Of a stretch of 5,785 bases of DNA, positions 1 to 5,276 are shown in pieces. How positions within the stretch are numbered: position 1 is the stretch's first letter; each line of letters opens with the position of its first letter. Both the position numbers and the translations under genes were made by a program. The DNA comes from Thermaceae bacterium (GTDB lineage: Bacteria; Deinococcota; Deinococci; Deinococcales; Marinithermaceae). Where the stretch lies: NCBI GenBank assembly GCA_027023115.1, contig JALVWZ010000423.1, positions 1-5,785 of the forward strand. The letters are read 5' to 3'. The notes under the pieces were generated by a model. That model was not told the origin of the DNA and did no database searches. It saw nothing but the letters and a program-made list of their open reading frames with translations.

Positions 1-1076
1 GCACGCTGCTTTTTGAGGGCCTCTTCCACGTCTTCGGGGGCTACGTAGCCGAGTTCGACCAGCACCTCGCCCAGAGGGCGGGCCTTGCCCATCCGCTCCT
101 GCACCTTCAGCGCCTCGCGCAGGCTCTCGCGGTCGAGCTTGCCCTCCTGCACCAACGACTCGCCCAAGCGGCCGTGGCCGGGGTAGGCGCGGTTGAAGAG
201 CTCTTCCCAGGCCGCAGGGGTGGTGAGCACGAAGCGGGTCGGTCGCCCGATTATCTGCTCGACGGCCTGGCGGTGGCGCATGTCCGAGACGACCACCTCC
301 ACCTCGTCGCCGTCGAAGCGCAGTGGTATGGCGTGGTAACGCAAGGCGTCGGTGCGCAAGAAGAGGCTGGTGGCGTCGGTGCTCGGCTGCAACTTGCTGG
401 TGTTCTCGACGAATTCCACGCCGTCCTGCTCGGCCAGCGCCTGATAGAGCTGCTTTTCGTCTATCAGGCCCTTGTTGATGAGGATCTTGCCCAGCAGCTT
501 GCCGCTCTTTTCCTGCTCGACCAGAGCTTCCTCGAGGTCCTCTTTACTGATCCAACCCTTTTTGAGCAGCAGCTCGCCGAGGCGCATCTCGTGTTCGGGA
601 ACCAGCTTGGGCGGCGGCGGCGGCTCTATTTCCAGCTCCGGATAGTTGACCGCCAAGGCGTACTCGAACGAGGGACGGAGCACCTGGTAGGGCTCGACGA
701 ACATGTTGGTAATGTCTTCCACCTCGTCCACTCGCAGGGTGTCGAGGGGGTTGGTAAAGGCTACCCGCAACGTCTCGCCGTCGATGCCGAAGGGGATGGC
801 CTCGAGTTCCTTGGCCCGCTCGGCCGGCAGCTTGGCCTTGACCTCCGGGTCTATCTCCACCTCGTGCAGGTTGACCAGCGGGATGCCGAAGGACTCTTCG
901 ATCACCTGGGCCATCCGCTGCTCGGAGAGCAGGCCCATGTCGACGATCACTTCGGCCAGTGAACCGCCTATCTCCCGGTGATGTTCCAGAGCTCGTTGTA
1001 AATCCTCGTCCTTCAAATGGCCGAGCTCTATCAGGGCAGCGCCCAATCGCTTGTCACCAATGGTTAATACGCTCAT
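1..1076 (-). CDS. pilF: PilF, type IV pilus / DNA-uptake assembly ATPase (GspE/PilB family), N-terminal part only
   Basis: The N-terminal 358 codons of the cytoplasmic motor ATPase that drives type IV pilus extension and, in Thermus, DNA uptake. The frame is open to the window edge; the Walker motifs would lie beyond it, so ATPase activity is not shown here. What is visible is three copies of the MshEN/GSPII_E N-terminal domain, beginning with RLG at residues 10, 165 and 303. Each has the RLGxxL..G..L..AL pattern followed by a second LGxxL..G half. A proline run (residues 152-156) links copies 1 and 2. Three copies are the known architecture of Thermus PilF, where such domains are reported to bind cyclic di-GMP; most PilB proteins have one. 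The ATG at 1076 has GGAGGA four bases upstream. It lies 78 bases downstream of the yqeG-like stop, with its own candidate promoter. Family assignment is very secure; cyclic di-GMP binding is inferred. Confidence 0.93.
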   Translation of the reverse strand, partial: MSVLTIGDKRLGAALIELGHLKDEDLQRALEHHREIGGSLAEVIVDMGLLSEQRMAQVIEESFGIPLVNLHEVEIDPEVKAKLPAERAKELEAIPFGIDGETLRVAFTNPLDTLRVDEVEDITNMFVEPYQVLRPSFEYALAVNYPELEIEPPPPPKLVPEHEMRLGELLLKKGWISKEDLEEALVEQEKSGKLLGKILINKGLIDEKQLYQALAEQDGVEFVENTSKLQPSTDATSLFLRTDALRYHAIPLRFDGDEVEVVVSDMRHRQAVEQIIGRPTRFVLTTPAAWEELFNRAYPGHGRLGESLVQEGKLDRESLREALKVQERMGKARPLGEVLVELGYVAPEDVEEALKKQR

Positions 1077-1080
1077 TGCT

Positions 1081-1086
1081 CCTCCA
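1081..1086 (-). promoter_or_regulatory. Strong ribosome binding site of pilF
   Basis: The minus strand reads TGGAGGAGCAATG, so a near-perfect Shine-Dalgarno sequence sits about four bases before the ATG at 1076. It fixes the pilF start. It also contrasts with the M42, mgsA and vapB genes in this window, which have none. Confidence 0.85.
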
Positions 1087-1115
1087 GCTACCAAAGAGCG
1101 ACCGGTTGAGGTCGT

Positions 1116-1131
1116 GACTTAAGTATAAGTC
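1116..1131 (-). promoter_or_regulatory. Candidate pilF -10 box inside an inverted repeat
   Basis: On the minus strand GACTTATACTTAAGTC has 6-base inverted arms (GACTTA/TAAGTC) around four central bases. A good -10 hexamer, TATACT, lies at 1122-1127. Transcription would start near 1115 and leave a leader of about 40 bases containing the ribosome binding site. There is no recognisable -35 hexamer at 16-18 bases; that position is occupied by the palindrome at 1137-1154. The promoter call is inferred; the dyad itself is seen directly. Confidence 0.5.
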
Positions 1132-1136
1132 GCCCT

Positions 1137-1154
1137 TCGAAGACGCGTCTTTGA
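1137..1154. repeat. Palindrome upstream of the pilF -10 box, possible operator
   Basis: The sequence TCGAAGACGCGTCTTTGA is an 18-base palindrome with one mismatched pair; its inner 12 bases (1140-1151, AAGACGCGTCTT) are perfect. It starts directly after the stop codon of the yqeG-like gene and covers the place where the pilF -35 element should be. With no loop and no T-run it is a poor terminator, so a protein-binding site is the more natural reading. Confidence 0.5.
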
Positions 1155-1685
1155 TTATCGGCCTTCCGCCTTGCGGTCGTGCACCCCCTTTTTGGGGAAG
1201 TAGCGGGAAAGCAGCCAGCCCTCGAGGCCCCGCACCCAGCGGGTGTGCGGCAGACCCCGCTTGGGCTCGAGGGGGTCCACCAGCACCGCGTAGGCGCCCA
1301 CCAGGTTGGCCGCCAGCACGTCGGTGAAGAGCTGGTCACCCACCACCGCCACCCGCGCCGGCGCCAGCCCCAACCGCGCTATCATCCTCCGCAAACACCA
1401 GGGCAGCGGCTTGGCGGCAAAGCTGGAACCTGGTGCCTCCAGCGCCGCCGCCCAGGTGCGAATGCGCCCCGGCTTGGCGTTCGAAACTATCGCCAGCGGC
1501 ACCCCCGCCGCCGCCAGCGTCTCCCGCCAGGCCGCCAGCTCGGCGGGGGGCGGCGGGGCGGCCCCGTAGGGAACCAGGGTGTTGTCCAGGTCGGCGACTA
1601 CCCCTTCCAGGCCGCGCTCCGCCAGCCAGGCGGGCGTAACCTCGGTTATCCGCCGCAGGCGCTCGCGGGGCATGAGCAGCTTCAT
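1155..1685 (-). CDS. YqeG-family HAD phosphatase (HAD superfamily, subfamily IIIA)
   Basis: A 176-residue protein of the YqeG/PGP phosphatase family, small cytoplasmic HAD hydrolases; relatives include phosphatidylglycerophosphate phosphatases, but the substrate of bacterial YqeG is not certain. All four HAD motifs are visible: DLDNTLV at 32-38 (nucleophile D32, acid/base D34), VSN with S68, K92 in the AAKP segment, and GDQLFTDVLAAN at about 116-127 with D117 and D122. Length and the opening MKLLMPRE fit the family. I chose the ATG at 1685; a TTG directly in front (1688) is possible and would add one residue. It follows pgeF after 10 bases with only a weak ribosome binding site, so it is probably translated from the operon mRNA by coupling. 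The family is clear; the biochemical role is inferred. Confidence 0.9.
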   Translation of the reverse strand: MKLLMPRERLRRITEVTPAWLAERGLEGVVADLDNTLVPYGAAPPPPAELAAWRETLAAAGVPLAIVSNAKPGRIRTWAAALEAPGSSFAAKPLPWCLRRMIARLGLAPARVAVVGDQLFTDVLAANLVGAYAVLVDPLEPKRGLPHTRWVRGLEGWLLSRYFPKKGVHDRKAEGR

Positions 1686-1695
1686 CAAAGAAAGC

Positions 1696-2424
1696 CTACC
1701 CCACCACTATCAATCCCCACTGGCGGCCGCTGCGCGCGCCGTCGCGCCGGTAGGAGTAATACGCCGGGTGGCAGTGGGTGCAAACGCCGGCGAACCAGAG
1801 GTTTTCGGCGCGCAACCCGGCCGCCAGTGCCTGGGTGCGGATCACCGTCGGCAGGTCGAGGCGCGCCTTGCCTGGCTGCGGGTCGGCCAGTACCGCGTCG
1901 GCCCAGCCGGCCAGGGCAAAGCGGTCTGCCAGCTCGGCGTCTACCTGGTAGCAGGGCCCGCTTATCCCCGGCCCTACCGCCAGCCGCAGCTCCCGGGGCT
2001 GGACGCCGAACTCGCGCGTCATCAGCTCCACGGCCGCCGACAGAATGTTGCCCAGCGCGCCGCGCCAACCGGCGTGGAGCGCGGCCACGGCCCCCGACTG
2101 CGGGTCCTCCAGCAGCAGCGGATAACAGTCCGCGGTCTGCACCGCCAGCGCCAGCCCGGGAGTGGCGCTCACTAGCCCGTCGCCCTCCCAAACGCCGGGG
2201 CCGGAAACCAGGTGGACGGTGGTCCCGTGCACCTGCTCGAGCCGGGCCAGCGGCGGCGAGCCAAAACGGGCCAGCAGGCGGCGGCGGTTCTCCTCTACCG
2301 CCCACTCCTCGTCGCCGCCGGAGGTCGAGAGGTTGAGCGAGGCGAAGGGCCCGCCCGAAACCCCACCCACGCGATTGCTGAAGGCGTGGCGGCTTTGCAA
2401 GATGGGCGCGGTGAGCAGGCTCAT
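1696..2424 (-). CDS. pgeF: PgeF, peptidoglycan editing factor / YfiH (DUF152, LACC1-like) family
   Basis: A full-length 242-residue member of the YfiH/YlmD (DUF152, Cu-oxidase_4) family. Members are reported to limit misincorporation of wrong amino acids into peptidoglycan stem peptides, and to act as zinc-dependent purine nucleoside enzymes (adenosine deaminase / phosphorylase) like human LACC1. The metal triad is intact: H66 in QVHG, C100 in TADC, H117 in LHAGWRG. Other signatures are HAFSNRVGGVSGGPF near the N terminus, the GPGISGPCYQV segment (151-161), and CTHCHPAYYSYRRDG near the C terminus (215-229). The ATG overlaps the upstream stop as ATGA, with AAGGA three bases before it inside the preceding gene, which indicates translational coupling. 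It sits between the MazG-like gene and the HAD phosphatase, with no cell-division genes nearby, unlike the ylmD context in Bacillus. Confidence 0.95.
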   Translation of the reverse strand: MSLLTAPILQSRHAFSNRVGGVSGGPFASLNLSTSGGDEEWAVEENRRRLLARFGSPPLARLEQVHGTTVHLVSGPGVWEGDGLVSATPGLALAVQTADCYPLLLEDPQSGAVAALHAGWRGALGNILSAAVELMTREFGVQPRELRLAVGPGISGPCYQVDAELADRFALAGWADAVLADPQPGKARLDLPTVIRTQALAAGLRAENLWFAGVCTHCHPAYYSYRRDGARSGRQWGLIVVG

Positions 2425-2744
2425 CGTTCCTTGGGAGTCCAGCGCTCGGCGTCGCGCCGCTCGTACTTGGCCAGCGCCTGCATGAAGGCCTCTTCCAGGT
2501 CTATTCCGTGGCTGTTGGCCATGCTGATCAGCACGAAGAGTAGATCGGCCAGCTCCTCCGCCAGCTCGCCCGGGTCTTCCCCCGCCTTGGGCGTTTTGCC
2601 GTGGGCGTGGGAGATTACCCGCGCCACTTCGCCGGTTTCTTCGGTCAGGCGGGCAAGCATGAGCAGGGGCGGAAAGTAGCCCTCTTCGAAGCGGCCGATC
2701 CAGTCGTCCACCAGGCGTTGCGCCTCGGCCAGACTGAGGCTCAC
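2421..2744 (-). CDS. MazG-like nucleotide pyrophosphohydrolase, YpjD type
   Basis: A 107-residue all-alpha NTP pyrophosphohydrolase of the MazG superfamily, single-domain YpjD type. Such enzymes hydrolyse nucleoside triphosphates to the monophosphate and pyrophosphate with Mg2+, usually to remove non-canonical or excess nucleotides; the exact substrate cannot be read from sequence. The Mg2+-binding pattern is complete: EETGE at 35-39 and EELAD at 63-67 (ExxD from E64 to D67). The GRFEEGYFPPLLMLARLTEE stretch and the ending YERRDAERW resemble Bacillus YpjD. The start is GTG at 2744, overlapping the M42 gene stop as GTGA; the only upstream purine run (GGAG) is distant, so translation probably relies on coupling. 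It overlaps pgeF by 4 bases downstream. Confidence 0.92.
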   Translation of the reverse strand: MSLSLAEAQRLVDDWIGRFEEGYFPPLLMLARLTEETGEVARVISHAHGKTPKAGEDPGELAEELADLLFVLISMANSHGIDLEEAFMQALAKYERRDAERWTPKER

Positions 2745-3799
2745 CGGCGCACCAACTCCGCGAGCGGCGCGGCCGCGTAGCGGGCCATTAGCTCGACGGT
2801 TTTCTCGACGTCGCCGAGATCGATCATCTCGGAAGGAGAGTGCATGTAGCGGTTGGGCACGCTGACGACCGCAGCGGGGACTCCTTCGCGGACCACGGCT
2901 ATCTCGTCGGCGTCGGTGCCCGAAGAACGGCCGTGGGCCTCGAGCTCGTAGGTAATCCCGTGCGCGGCGGCCAACTCCCTGAGCCGCTTGAGGACCCCCG
3001 GGTGCACGTAGGGCCCCACCGCCAGGCTGGGCCCCTTACCGAGAGCCACCTCGCCGTGCTCCTTGGGGTCCACGCCCGGCTGCTTGCTGCAGTGGGTTAC
3101 GTCCACCACCAGCGCGGTATCGGGCTTCAGGCCGAAGGCCGCGGTGCGCGCCCCCCAGGCGCCAATCTCTTCCTGAGCGGTGGCCACCGCCACCACCTCC
3201 GACTCACCGCCCAGCTCCTGAGCCCAGCCCAGCGCCTCCAGTGCCACGAAGGCGCCAATACGGTTGTCGATGGCGCGGCTTACCATCCGCCGCCCGTGCA
3301 GATAGCGCAGCGGCTGGTCTATCACGCCGACGCTGCCCACCTCCAGCAGTTCCAGCGCCTCTTGCTTGCTCGCGGCGCCAACGTCTATCCAGAGATCCTT
3401 TATCTTGACCGCCTTCTCGCGGTCGGCGGCCTCCATGGCGTGGATCGGCTTGCGCCCCACCACGCCGGGAACGTGCCCCTTCTTTCCCAAAAGGAGAACC
3501 CGCTGCCCCACCAGCACCTGCGGGTCCCAGCCGCCCAGCGGTTCGACGTAGACGAAGCCCTCGTCGGAAATGTAGGTAACGATCAGGCCAATCTCGTCTA
3601 TGTGGCCGGCCAGCATGATGCGCGGCCCGCCGCCGGGGCGGATGCGGGCGTAACTGTTGCCGTGGGCGTCGCGCCAGACCTCGTCGGCAAAGGTCTCGGC
3701 CTCGCGCACCCAAACGCGCGCCGCCTCGTCCTCGAAGCCGCTCGGGGCCACCGCGCCCAGCAGTTCTTCCAGAAAGCTGTAGTTCAGTTCTCTTTCCAC
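2741..3799 (-). CDS. M42-family metallo-aminopeptidase (glutamyl / deblocking aminopeptidase, FrvX-like)
   Basis: A 352-residue cytoplasmic aminopeptidase of family M42 (PepA/FrvX/TET type). These assemble into large tetrahedral or other oligomers and trim short peptides released by proteases. The dinuclear metal site is complete: H66 with D68 in GHIDEIG, bridging D178 in RAIDNRIG, E211 with catalytic E210 in AQEEIG, D233 in VVDVTH, and H320 in RYMHSPSE. A SGTDA motif lies near residue 290. The members are often annotated as endoglucanase, wrongly in my view. The start is GTG at 3799; there is no Shine-Dalgarno sequence, and a TATACT box ends six bases before it, which supports a leaderless mRNA beginning at this codon. 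It is the first gene of the operon with the MazG-like, pgeF and yqeG-like genes. Peptide specificity is unknown. Confidence 0.94.
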   Translation of the reverse strand: MERELNYSFLEELLGAVAPSGFEDEAARVWVREAETFADEVWRDAHGNSYARIRPGGGPRIMLAGHIDEIGLIVTYISDEGFVYVEPLGGWDPQVLVGQRVLLLGKKGHVPGVVGRKPIHAMEAADREKAVKIKDLWIDVGAASKQEALELLEVGSVGVIDQPLRYLHGRRMVSRAIDNRIGAFVALEALGWAQELGGESEVVAVATAQEEIGAWGARTAAFGLKPDTALVVDVTHCSKQPGVDPKEHGEVALGKGPSLAVGPYVHPGVLKRLRELAAAHGITYELEAHGRSSGTDADEIAVVREGVPAAVVSVPNRYMHSPSEMIDLGDVEKTVELMARYAAAPLAELVRR

Positions 3800-3805
3800 G
3801 CACTC

Positions 3806-3811
3806 AGTATA
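3806..3811 (-). promoter_or_regulatory. Candidate leaderless promoter (-10) for the M42 operon
   Basis: The minus strand reads TATACT, then GAGTGC, then the GTG start at 3799. Six bases between the -10 box and the start codon place transcription initiation at or next to the GTG, so the mRNA would be leaderless. No convincing -35 hexamer is seen; CTAAGC lies 16 bases upstream (3828-3833). Confidence 0.6.
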
Positions 3812-3824
3812 GGTGGCCAGCGGT

Positions 3825-3830
3825 TAAGCT
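3825..3830 (+). promoter_or_regulatory. Candidate leaderless promoter (-10) for mgsA
   Basis: The plus strand reads TAAGCT, then TAGGTT, then ATG at 3837. This is the same TAnnnT plus six-base spacing seen at the divergent M42 gene and at vapB. No Shine-Dalgarno sequence precedes the ATG. The box lies in an 8-base palindrome TAAGCTTA (3825-3832). No good -35 hexamer is visible; the expected position (about 3802-3807) overlaps the M42 promoter's -10 box. Confidence 0.5.
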
Positions 3831-3836
3831 TAGGTT

Positions 3837-4214
3837 ATGAAAAAAGCGCTGGCGCTGATCGCCCACGACAAGAAGAAGGCCGACCTGATCGCTTTTGCCA
3901 AGGACCACCGCGAACTACTGGCCCGCTTTCCGATCATCGCCACCGGCACCACCGGCAAGATGCTCCAGCAAAAGGCGGGGCTCGAGGTGGAACGGGTGCA
4001 GTCGGGGCCGCTCGGAGGTGACCTCCAGATCGGCGCCCGCATCGCCGAGGACCGCATCGTGGCGGTAATCTTCTTCCGCGACCCGCTCACCGCCCAGCCC
4101 CACGAGCCCGACGTCAGCGCTCTGATGCGCATCTGCGACGTACACGACGTTCCCCTGGCCACCAACCTGGCCGCAGCCGAAGCGGTGGTGGCGTGGCTGG
4201 AGGAGATGAGCTGA
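3837..4214 (+). CDS. mgsA: Methylglyoxal synthase
   Basis: A 125-residue cytoplasmic enzyme that converts dihydroxyacetone phosphate to methylglyoxal and phosphate, a bypass of lower glycolysis used when phosphate is short or sugar phosphates accumulate. Family signatures are intact: IAHDKKK (8-14), TGTTG (36-40) for phosphate binding, SGPLGGD (56-62), and [14 protein letters not shown] (79-92), then [13 protein letters not shown]. By a constant offset of 9 from E. coli numbering, the catalytic residues are D11, D62, D82, H89 and D92 (E. coli D20, D71, D91, H98, D101). L63 follows the catalytic Asp where I expect Gln in many members, a small deviation. The gene is alone on its strand, divergent from the M42 operon with 37 bases between start codons, and convergent with vapC. 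Confidence 0.96.
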   Translation: MKKALALIAHDKKKADLIAFAKDHRELLARFPIIATGTTGKMLQQKAGLEVERVQSGPLGGDLQIGARIAEDRIVAVIFFRDPLTAQPHEPDVSALMRICDVHDVPLATNLAAAEAVVAWLEEMS

Positions 4215-4392
4215 GCGGGGGCCGAGGGTGGGCCTCAAGCTCGACTAAACGCCACCTCCAAACGCATGCAGACGACTTCCTTCGTCAAGTGGCAGTCAAT
4301 GGCATCGCGACGAGAACCCCCCGAAGGCGTTTTGAAGCTCTATACACACGCCAGTCGGGCCCAACCACGACGTTAAGCGCGTTTCTCCGTGT
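4215..4392. other. Non-coding gap between convergent mgsA and vapC
   Basis: This 178-base stretch holds no supportable gene; the open frame crossing it lacks any family motif. It is rich in short inverted repeats and local hairpins, described separately. It must contain termination signals for both flanking genes, but no classical GC hairpin followed by a T-run is visible on either strand. Confidence 0.6.
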
Positions 4393-4398
4393 TTAGTC
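4243..4398. repeat. Nested inverted repeats framing the mgsA-vapC gap
   Basis: GACTAAAC at 4243-4250 recurs inverted at 4391-4398 (GTTTAGTC). Further in, AAACGC at 4260-4265 recurs inverted at 4379-4384. A separate 7-base pair, AAACGCC at 4247-4253 and GGCGTTT at 4326-4332, is nested inside. The right-hand end overlaps the vapC stop codon (4393-4395). It could be a degenerate miniature element or a large bidirectional terminator-like fold. No target-site duplication is visible. Confidence 0.35.
4251..4293. repeat. Compound hairpin in the mgsA-vapC gap
   Basis: An outer stem GCCAC (4251-4255) with GTGGC (4289-4293) encloses an inner stem GACGA (4271-4275) with TCGTC (4282-4286) and a six-base loop. 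The stems are short and the internal loop is asymmetric, so folding in vivo is uncertain. It begins 37 bases after the mgsA stop and could mark the 3' end of that transcript. Confidence 0.3.
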
Positions 4399-4800
4399 CG
4401 GAACAATAACCTCCTCGCCCGCCCGGGCCAGCTTGCGGTCGAAGCTCAACGCCCGCAGGCCGTGCTCGCGGGCCCAGGCGAGCAAAAAGACGTCGGGAAA
4501 GTCCAGACCCGAGCCGGGGTAGGCGGCGAGCGCCCGCAAGAGCACCGGCTCGTCGATGGGTGCAAAGACTCGCGCATCCAGGAGCGTCAACAGCTCAGCG
4601 GCCGCCTCGGCAGGGGCGAGGCCGTACAACTCGCCCTCGAGCACGTAGACCACCTCGGCCGCGTGCACCGGGTGAACCGCGGCTTTCTCCCCGTCTTCTT
4701 CCAGCTCGAGCAAGAAGTTCCGCGCCGCTTCGTACATGCCCCGGGGCTCGCGGGTAATCAACCTCAGTAAAACGTTGGCGTCGACGATTAGCGCCGCCAC
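4393..4800 (-). CDS. vapC: VapC-type PIN-domain toxin ribonuclease
   Basis: A 135-residue PIN-domain protein, the toxin of a type II VapBC pair; such toxins are Mg2+-dependent endoribonucleases that cut tRNA or rRNA when released from antitoxin. The acidic active site is complete: D7 in IVDANVLL, E49 in AAEVVY, D103 in LDFPDVFLLA (with D100 nearby), and D121 in LSFDRKL. Length is normal for the family. The GTG start at 4800 puts the first PIN beta strand right at the N terminus, overlaps the antitoxin gene by 13 bases, and has AGGAGG ten bases upstream within vapB. The last codons and the stop lie inside an inverted repeat shared with the downstream gap. The RNA target cannot be predicted from sequence. 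Confidence 0.9.
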   Translation of the reverse strand: MAALIVDANVLLRLITREPRGMYEAARNFLLELEEDGEKAAVHPVHAAEVVYVLEGELYGLAPAEAAAELLTLLDARVFAPIDEPVLLRALAAYPGSGLDFPDVFLLAWAREHGLRALSFDRKLARAGEEVIVPD

Positions 4801-5045
4801 CGCTTGCGCGCCTCCTCGCGCTCGGCCTCGATCAGCTCTTCGTCGCTAGCGAAGCGCTTTCGCGGCGAGTGACCGGGCAGCCGCTTTAACACGTCCTCGA
4901 GGCGGCGTTTTTTACGCGGCACGATGCGGATGGAACCCTCCTCGACCTCCACCCAAAGCTCGTCTCCGGGCCCAAGCCCGAGCTCCTCACGCACCGCCTT
5001 GGGCAGTACCAGCTGCCCCTTGCTGGAAAGGCGGGTAATCGGCAT
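4788..5045 (-). CDS. vapB: VapB-type antitoxin, AbrB/MazE/SpoVT DNA-binding family
   Basis: An 85-residue antitoxin with an N-terminal swapped-hairpin AbrB domain, about residues 1-45, showing the typical SSKGQLVLPKAVREELGLGPGD segment split across residues 7-28. Two copies form the DNA-binding dimer. The charged C-terminal half (about 46-85, with LEDVLKRLPG and an Arg/Glu-rich helix) is the part expected to wrap around and block VapC. It precedes vapC and overlaps it by 13 bases, so the two are co-translated. The ATG at 5045 has no Shine-Dalgarno sequence but a TAAGAT box six bases upstream, which suggests a leaderless mRNA. The complex most likely represses its own promoter through the palindrome at 5053-5069. 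Confidence 0.9.
   Translation of the reverse strand: MPITRLSSKGQLVLPKAVREELGLGPGDELWVEVEEGSIRIVPRKKRRLEDVLKRLPGHSPRKRFASDEELIEAEREEARKRWRR
4811..4816 (-). promoter_or_regulatory. Ribosome binding site of vapC inside vapB
   Basis: The minus strand carries AGGAGG ten bases before the vapC GTG, within the codons for the Glu-Glu-Ala-Arg stretch of VapB. The spacing is slightly long. It supports the GTG start at 4800 and allows vapC translation within the vapB message. Confidence 0.55.
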
Positions 5046-5051
5046 ACTAGC

Positions 5052-5057
5052 ATCTTA
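5052..5057 (-). promoter_or_regulatory. Candidate leaderless promoter (-10) of vapBC
   Basis: The minus strand reads TAAGAT, then GCTAGT, then the ATG at 5045, again TAnnnT plus six bases. CTAAGC lies 17 bases upstream (5075-5080), and TTGCTA, a partial -35 match, lies 20 bases upstream (5078-5083). Neither is a strong -35. Confidence 0.5.
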
Positions 5058-5069
5058 CCATATGTAAGA
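5053..5069. promoter_or_regulatory. Probable VapB operator (inverted repeat)
   Basis: TCTTAC (5053-5058) and GTAAGA (5064-5069) form perfect 6-base arms around CATAT. The site lies 7 bases before the vapB start and overlaps the candidate -10 box. Autoregulation through such a palindrome is the rule for VapBC systems with AbrB-type antitoxins; assignment to this VapB is inferred from position. Confidence 0.6.
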
Positions 5070-5250
5070 CGACCGCTTAGCAACCCGCCGACTGGGGCTT
5101 TGCCTGTTGATTGGAGCTTATACTGCCCTTGTCAAAAACCTCCGGCGGCGCTATTGCTCTTACCTGCGATTACAAACTCGTGGGGCGCGTAGTTCCATTA
5201 TCATTACCGTGGACGCCGTTTCATAACGGGCATCTCCCACCCCCGCCAAA
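5070..5250. other. Intergenic region between vapB and the lipoprotein gene
   Basis: No gene is supported in this part of the 276-base gap. A 42-codon frame begins at TTG 5129 but its third-position GC is near half, unlike the neighbouring genes. Isolated promoter-like words occur: TATACT at 5119-5124 and TTGTCA at 5129-5134 on the plus strand, and TTGACA at 5130-5135 on the minus strand. None pairs convincingly with a partner at normal spacing. A small hairpin, CCGTT-TCAT-AACGG, lies at 5216-5229 without a T-run. Confidence 0.5.
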
Positions 5251-5270
5251 TTTGTGACGCTTTTGTGACG
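5251..5270 (+). repeat. Tandem repeat TTTGTGACG at 11-base spacing, probable regulator site
   Basis: TTTGTGACG occurs at 5251-5259 and again at 5262-5270, a start-to-start distance of 11 bases, about one helical turn. This layout fits a dimer of an OmpR/PhoB-type response regulator binding direct repeats. Each copy also contains TTGTG, the left half of a CRP/SdrP-like site. It lies 52 bases before the lipoprotein start. Confidence 0.5.
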
Positions 5271-5276
5271 GTAGCC

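Noticed and set aside
174..962. Long plus-strand open frame of 262 codons
   Set aside because: It is antisense to pilF, whose three repeated domains are unmistakable; long antisense frames are common in high-GC DNA.
1179..2336. Plus-strand open frame of 385 codons
   Set aside because: Arg/Pro/Gly-rich low-complexity product spanning two real minus-strand genes (yqeG-like and pgeF); no motif and no ribosome binding site that stands out.
2840..4021. Plus-strand open frame of 393 codons
   Set aside because: It is antisense to the M42 gene, runs through the promoter region and into mgsA in another frame, and has no family features.
4215..4392. Possible tRNA or tRNA-derived attachment site next to vapBC
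   Set aside because: A GGTTC-like stretch on the minus strand is not accompanied by a complete cloverleaf, and no flanking direct repeat is seen.
4393..5045. vapBC as part of a larger defence island or new system
   Set aside because: Neighbours are mgsA, housekeeping genes and a lipoprotein; there are no nucleases, helicases, integrases or CRISPR-like repeats in the window.
5117..5135. Perfect TTGACA on the minus strand near a TATAAG word
   Set aside because: The two are only seven bases apart, and no other -10 lies at 16-18 bases, so they do not form a promoter together.
5216..5229. Hairpin CCGTT-TCAT-AACGG as a terminator
   Set aside because: A five-base stem with no T-run on either strand, and no gene ends just before it.
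5129..5257. 42-codon frame starting at TTG four bases after a TATACT box
   Set aside because: Third-position GC is about half, far below the neighbouring genes, there is no ribosome binding site, and the product has no recognisable feature.
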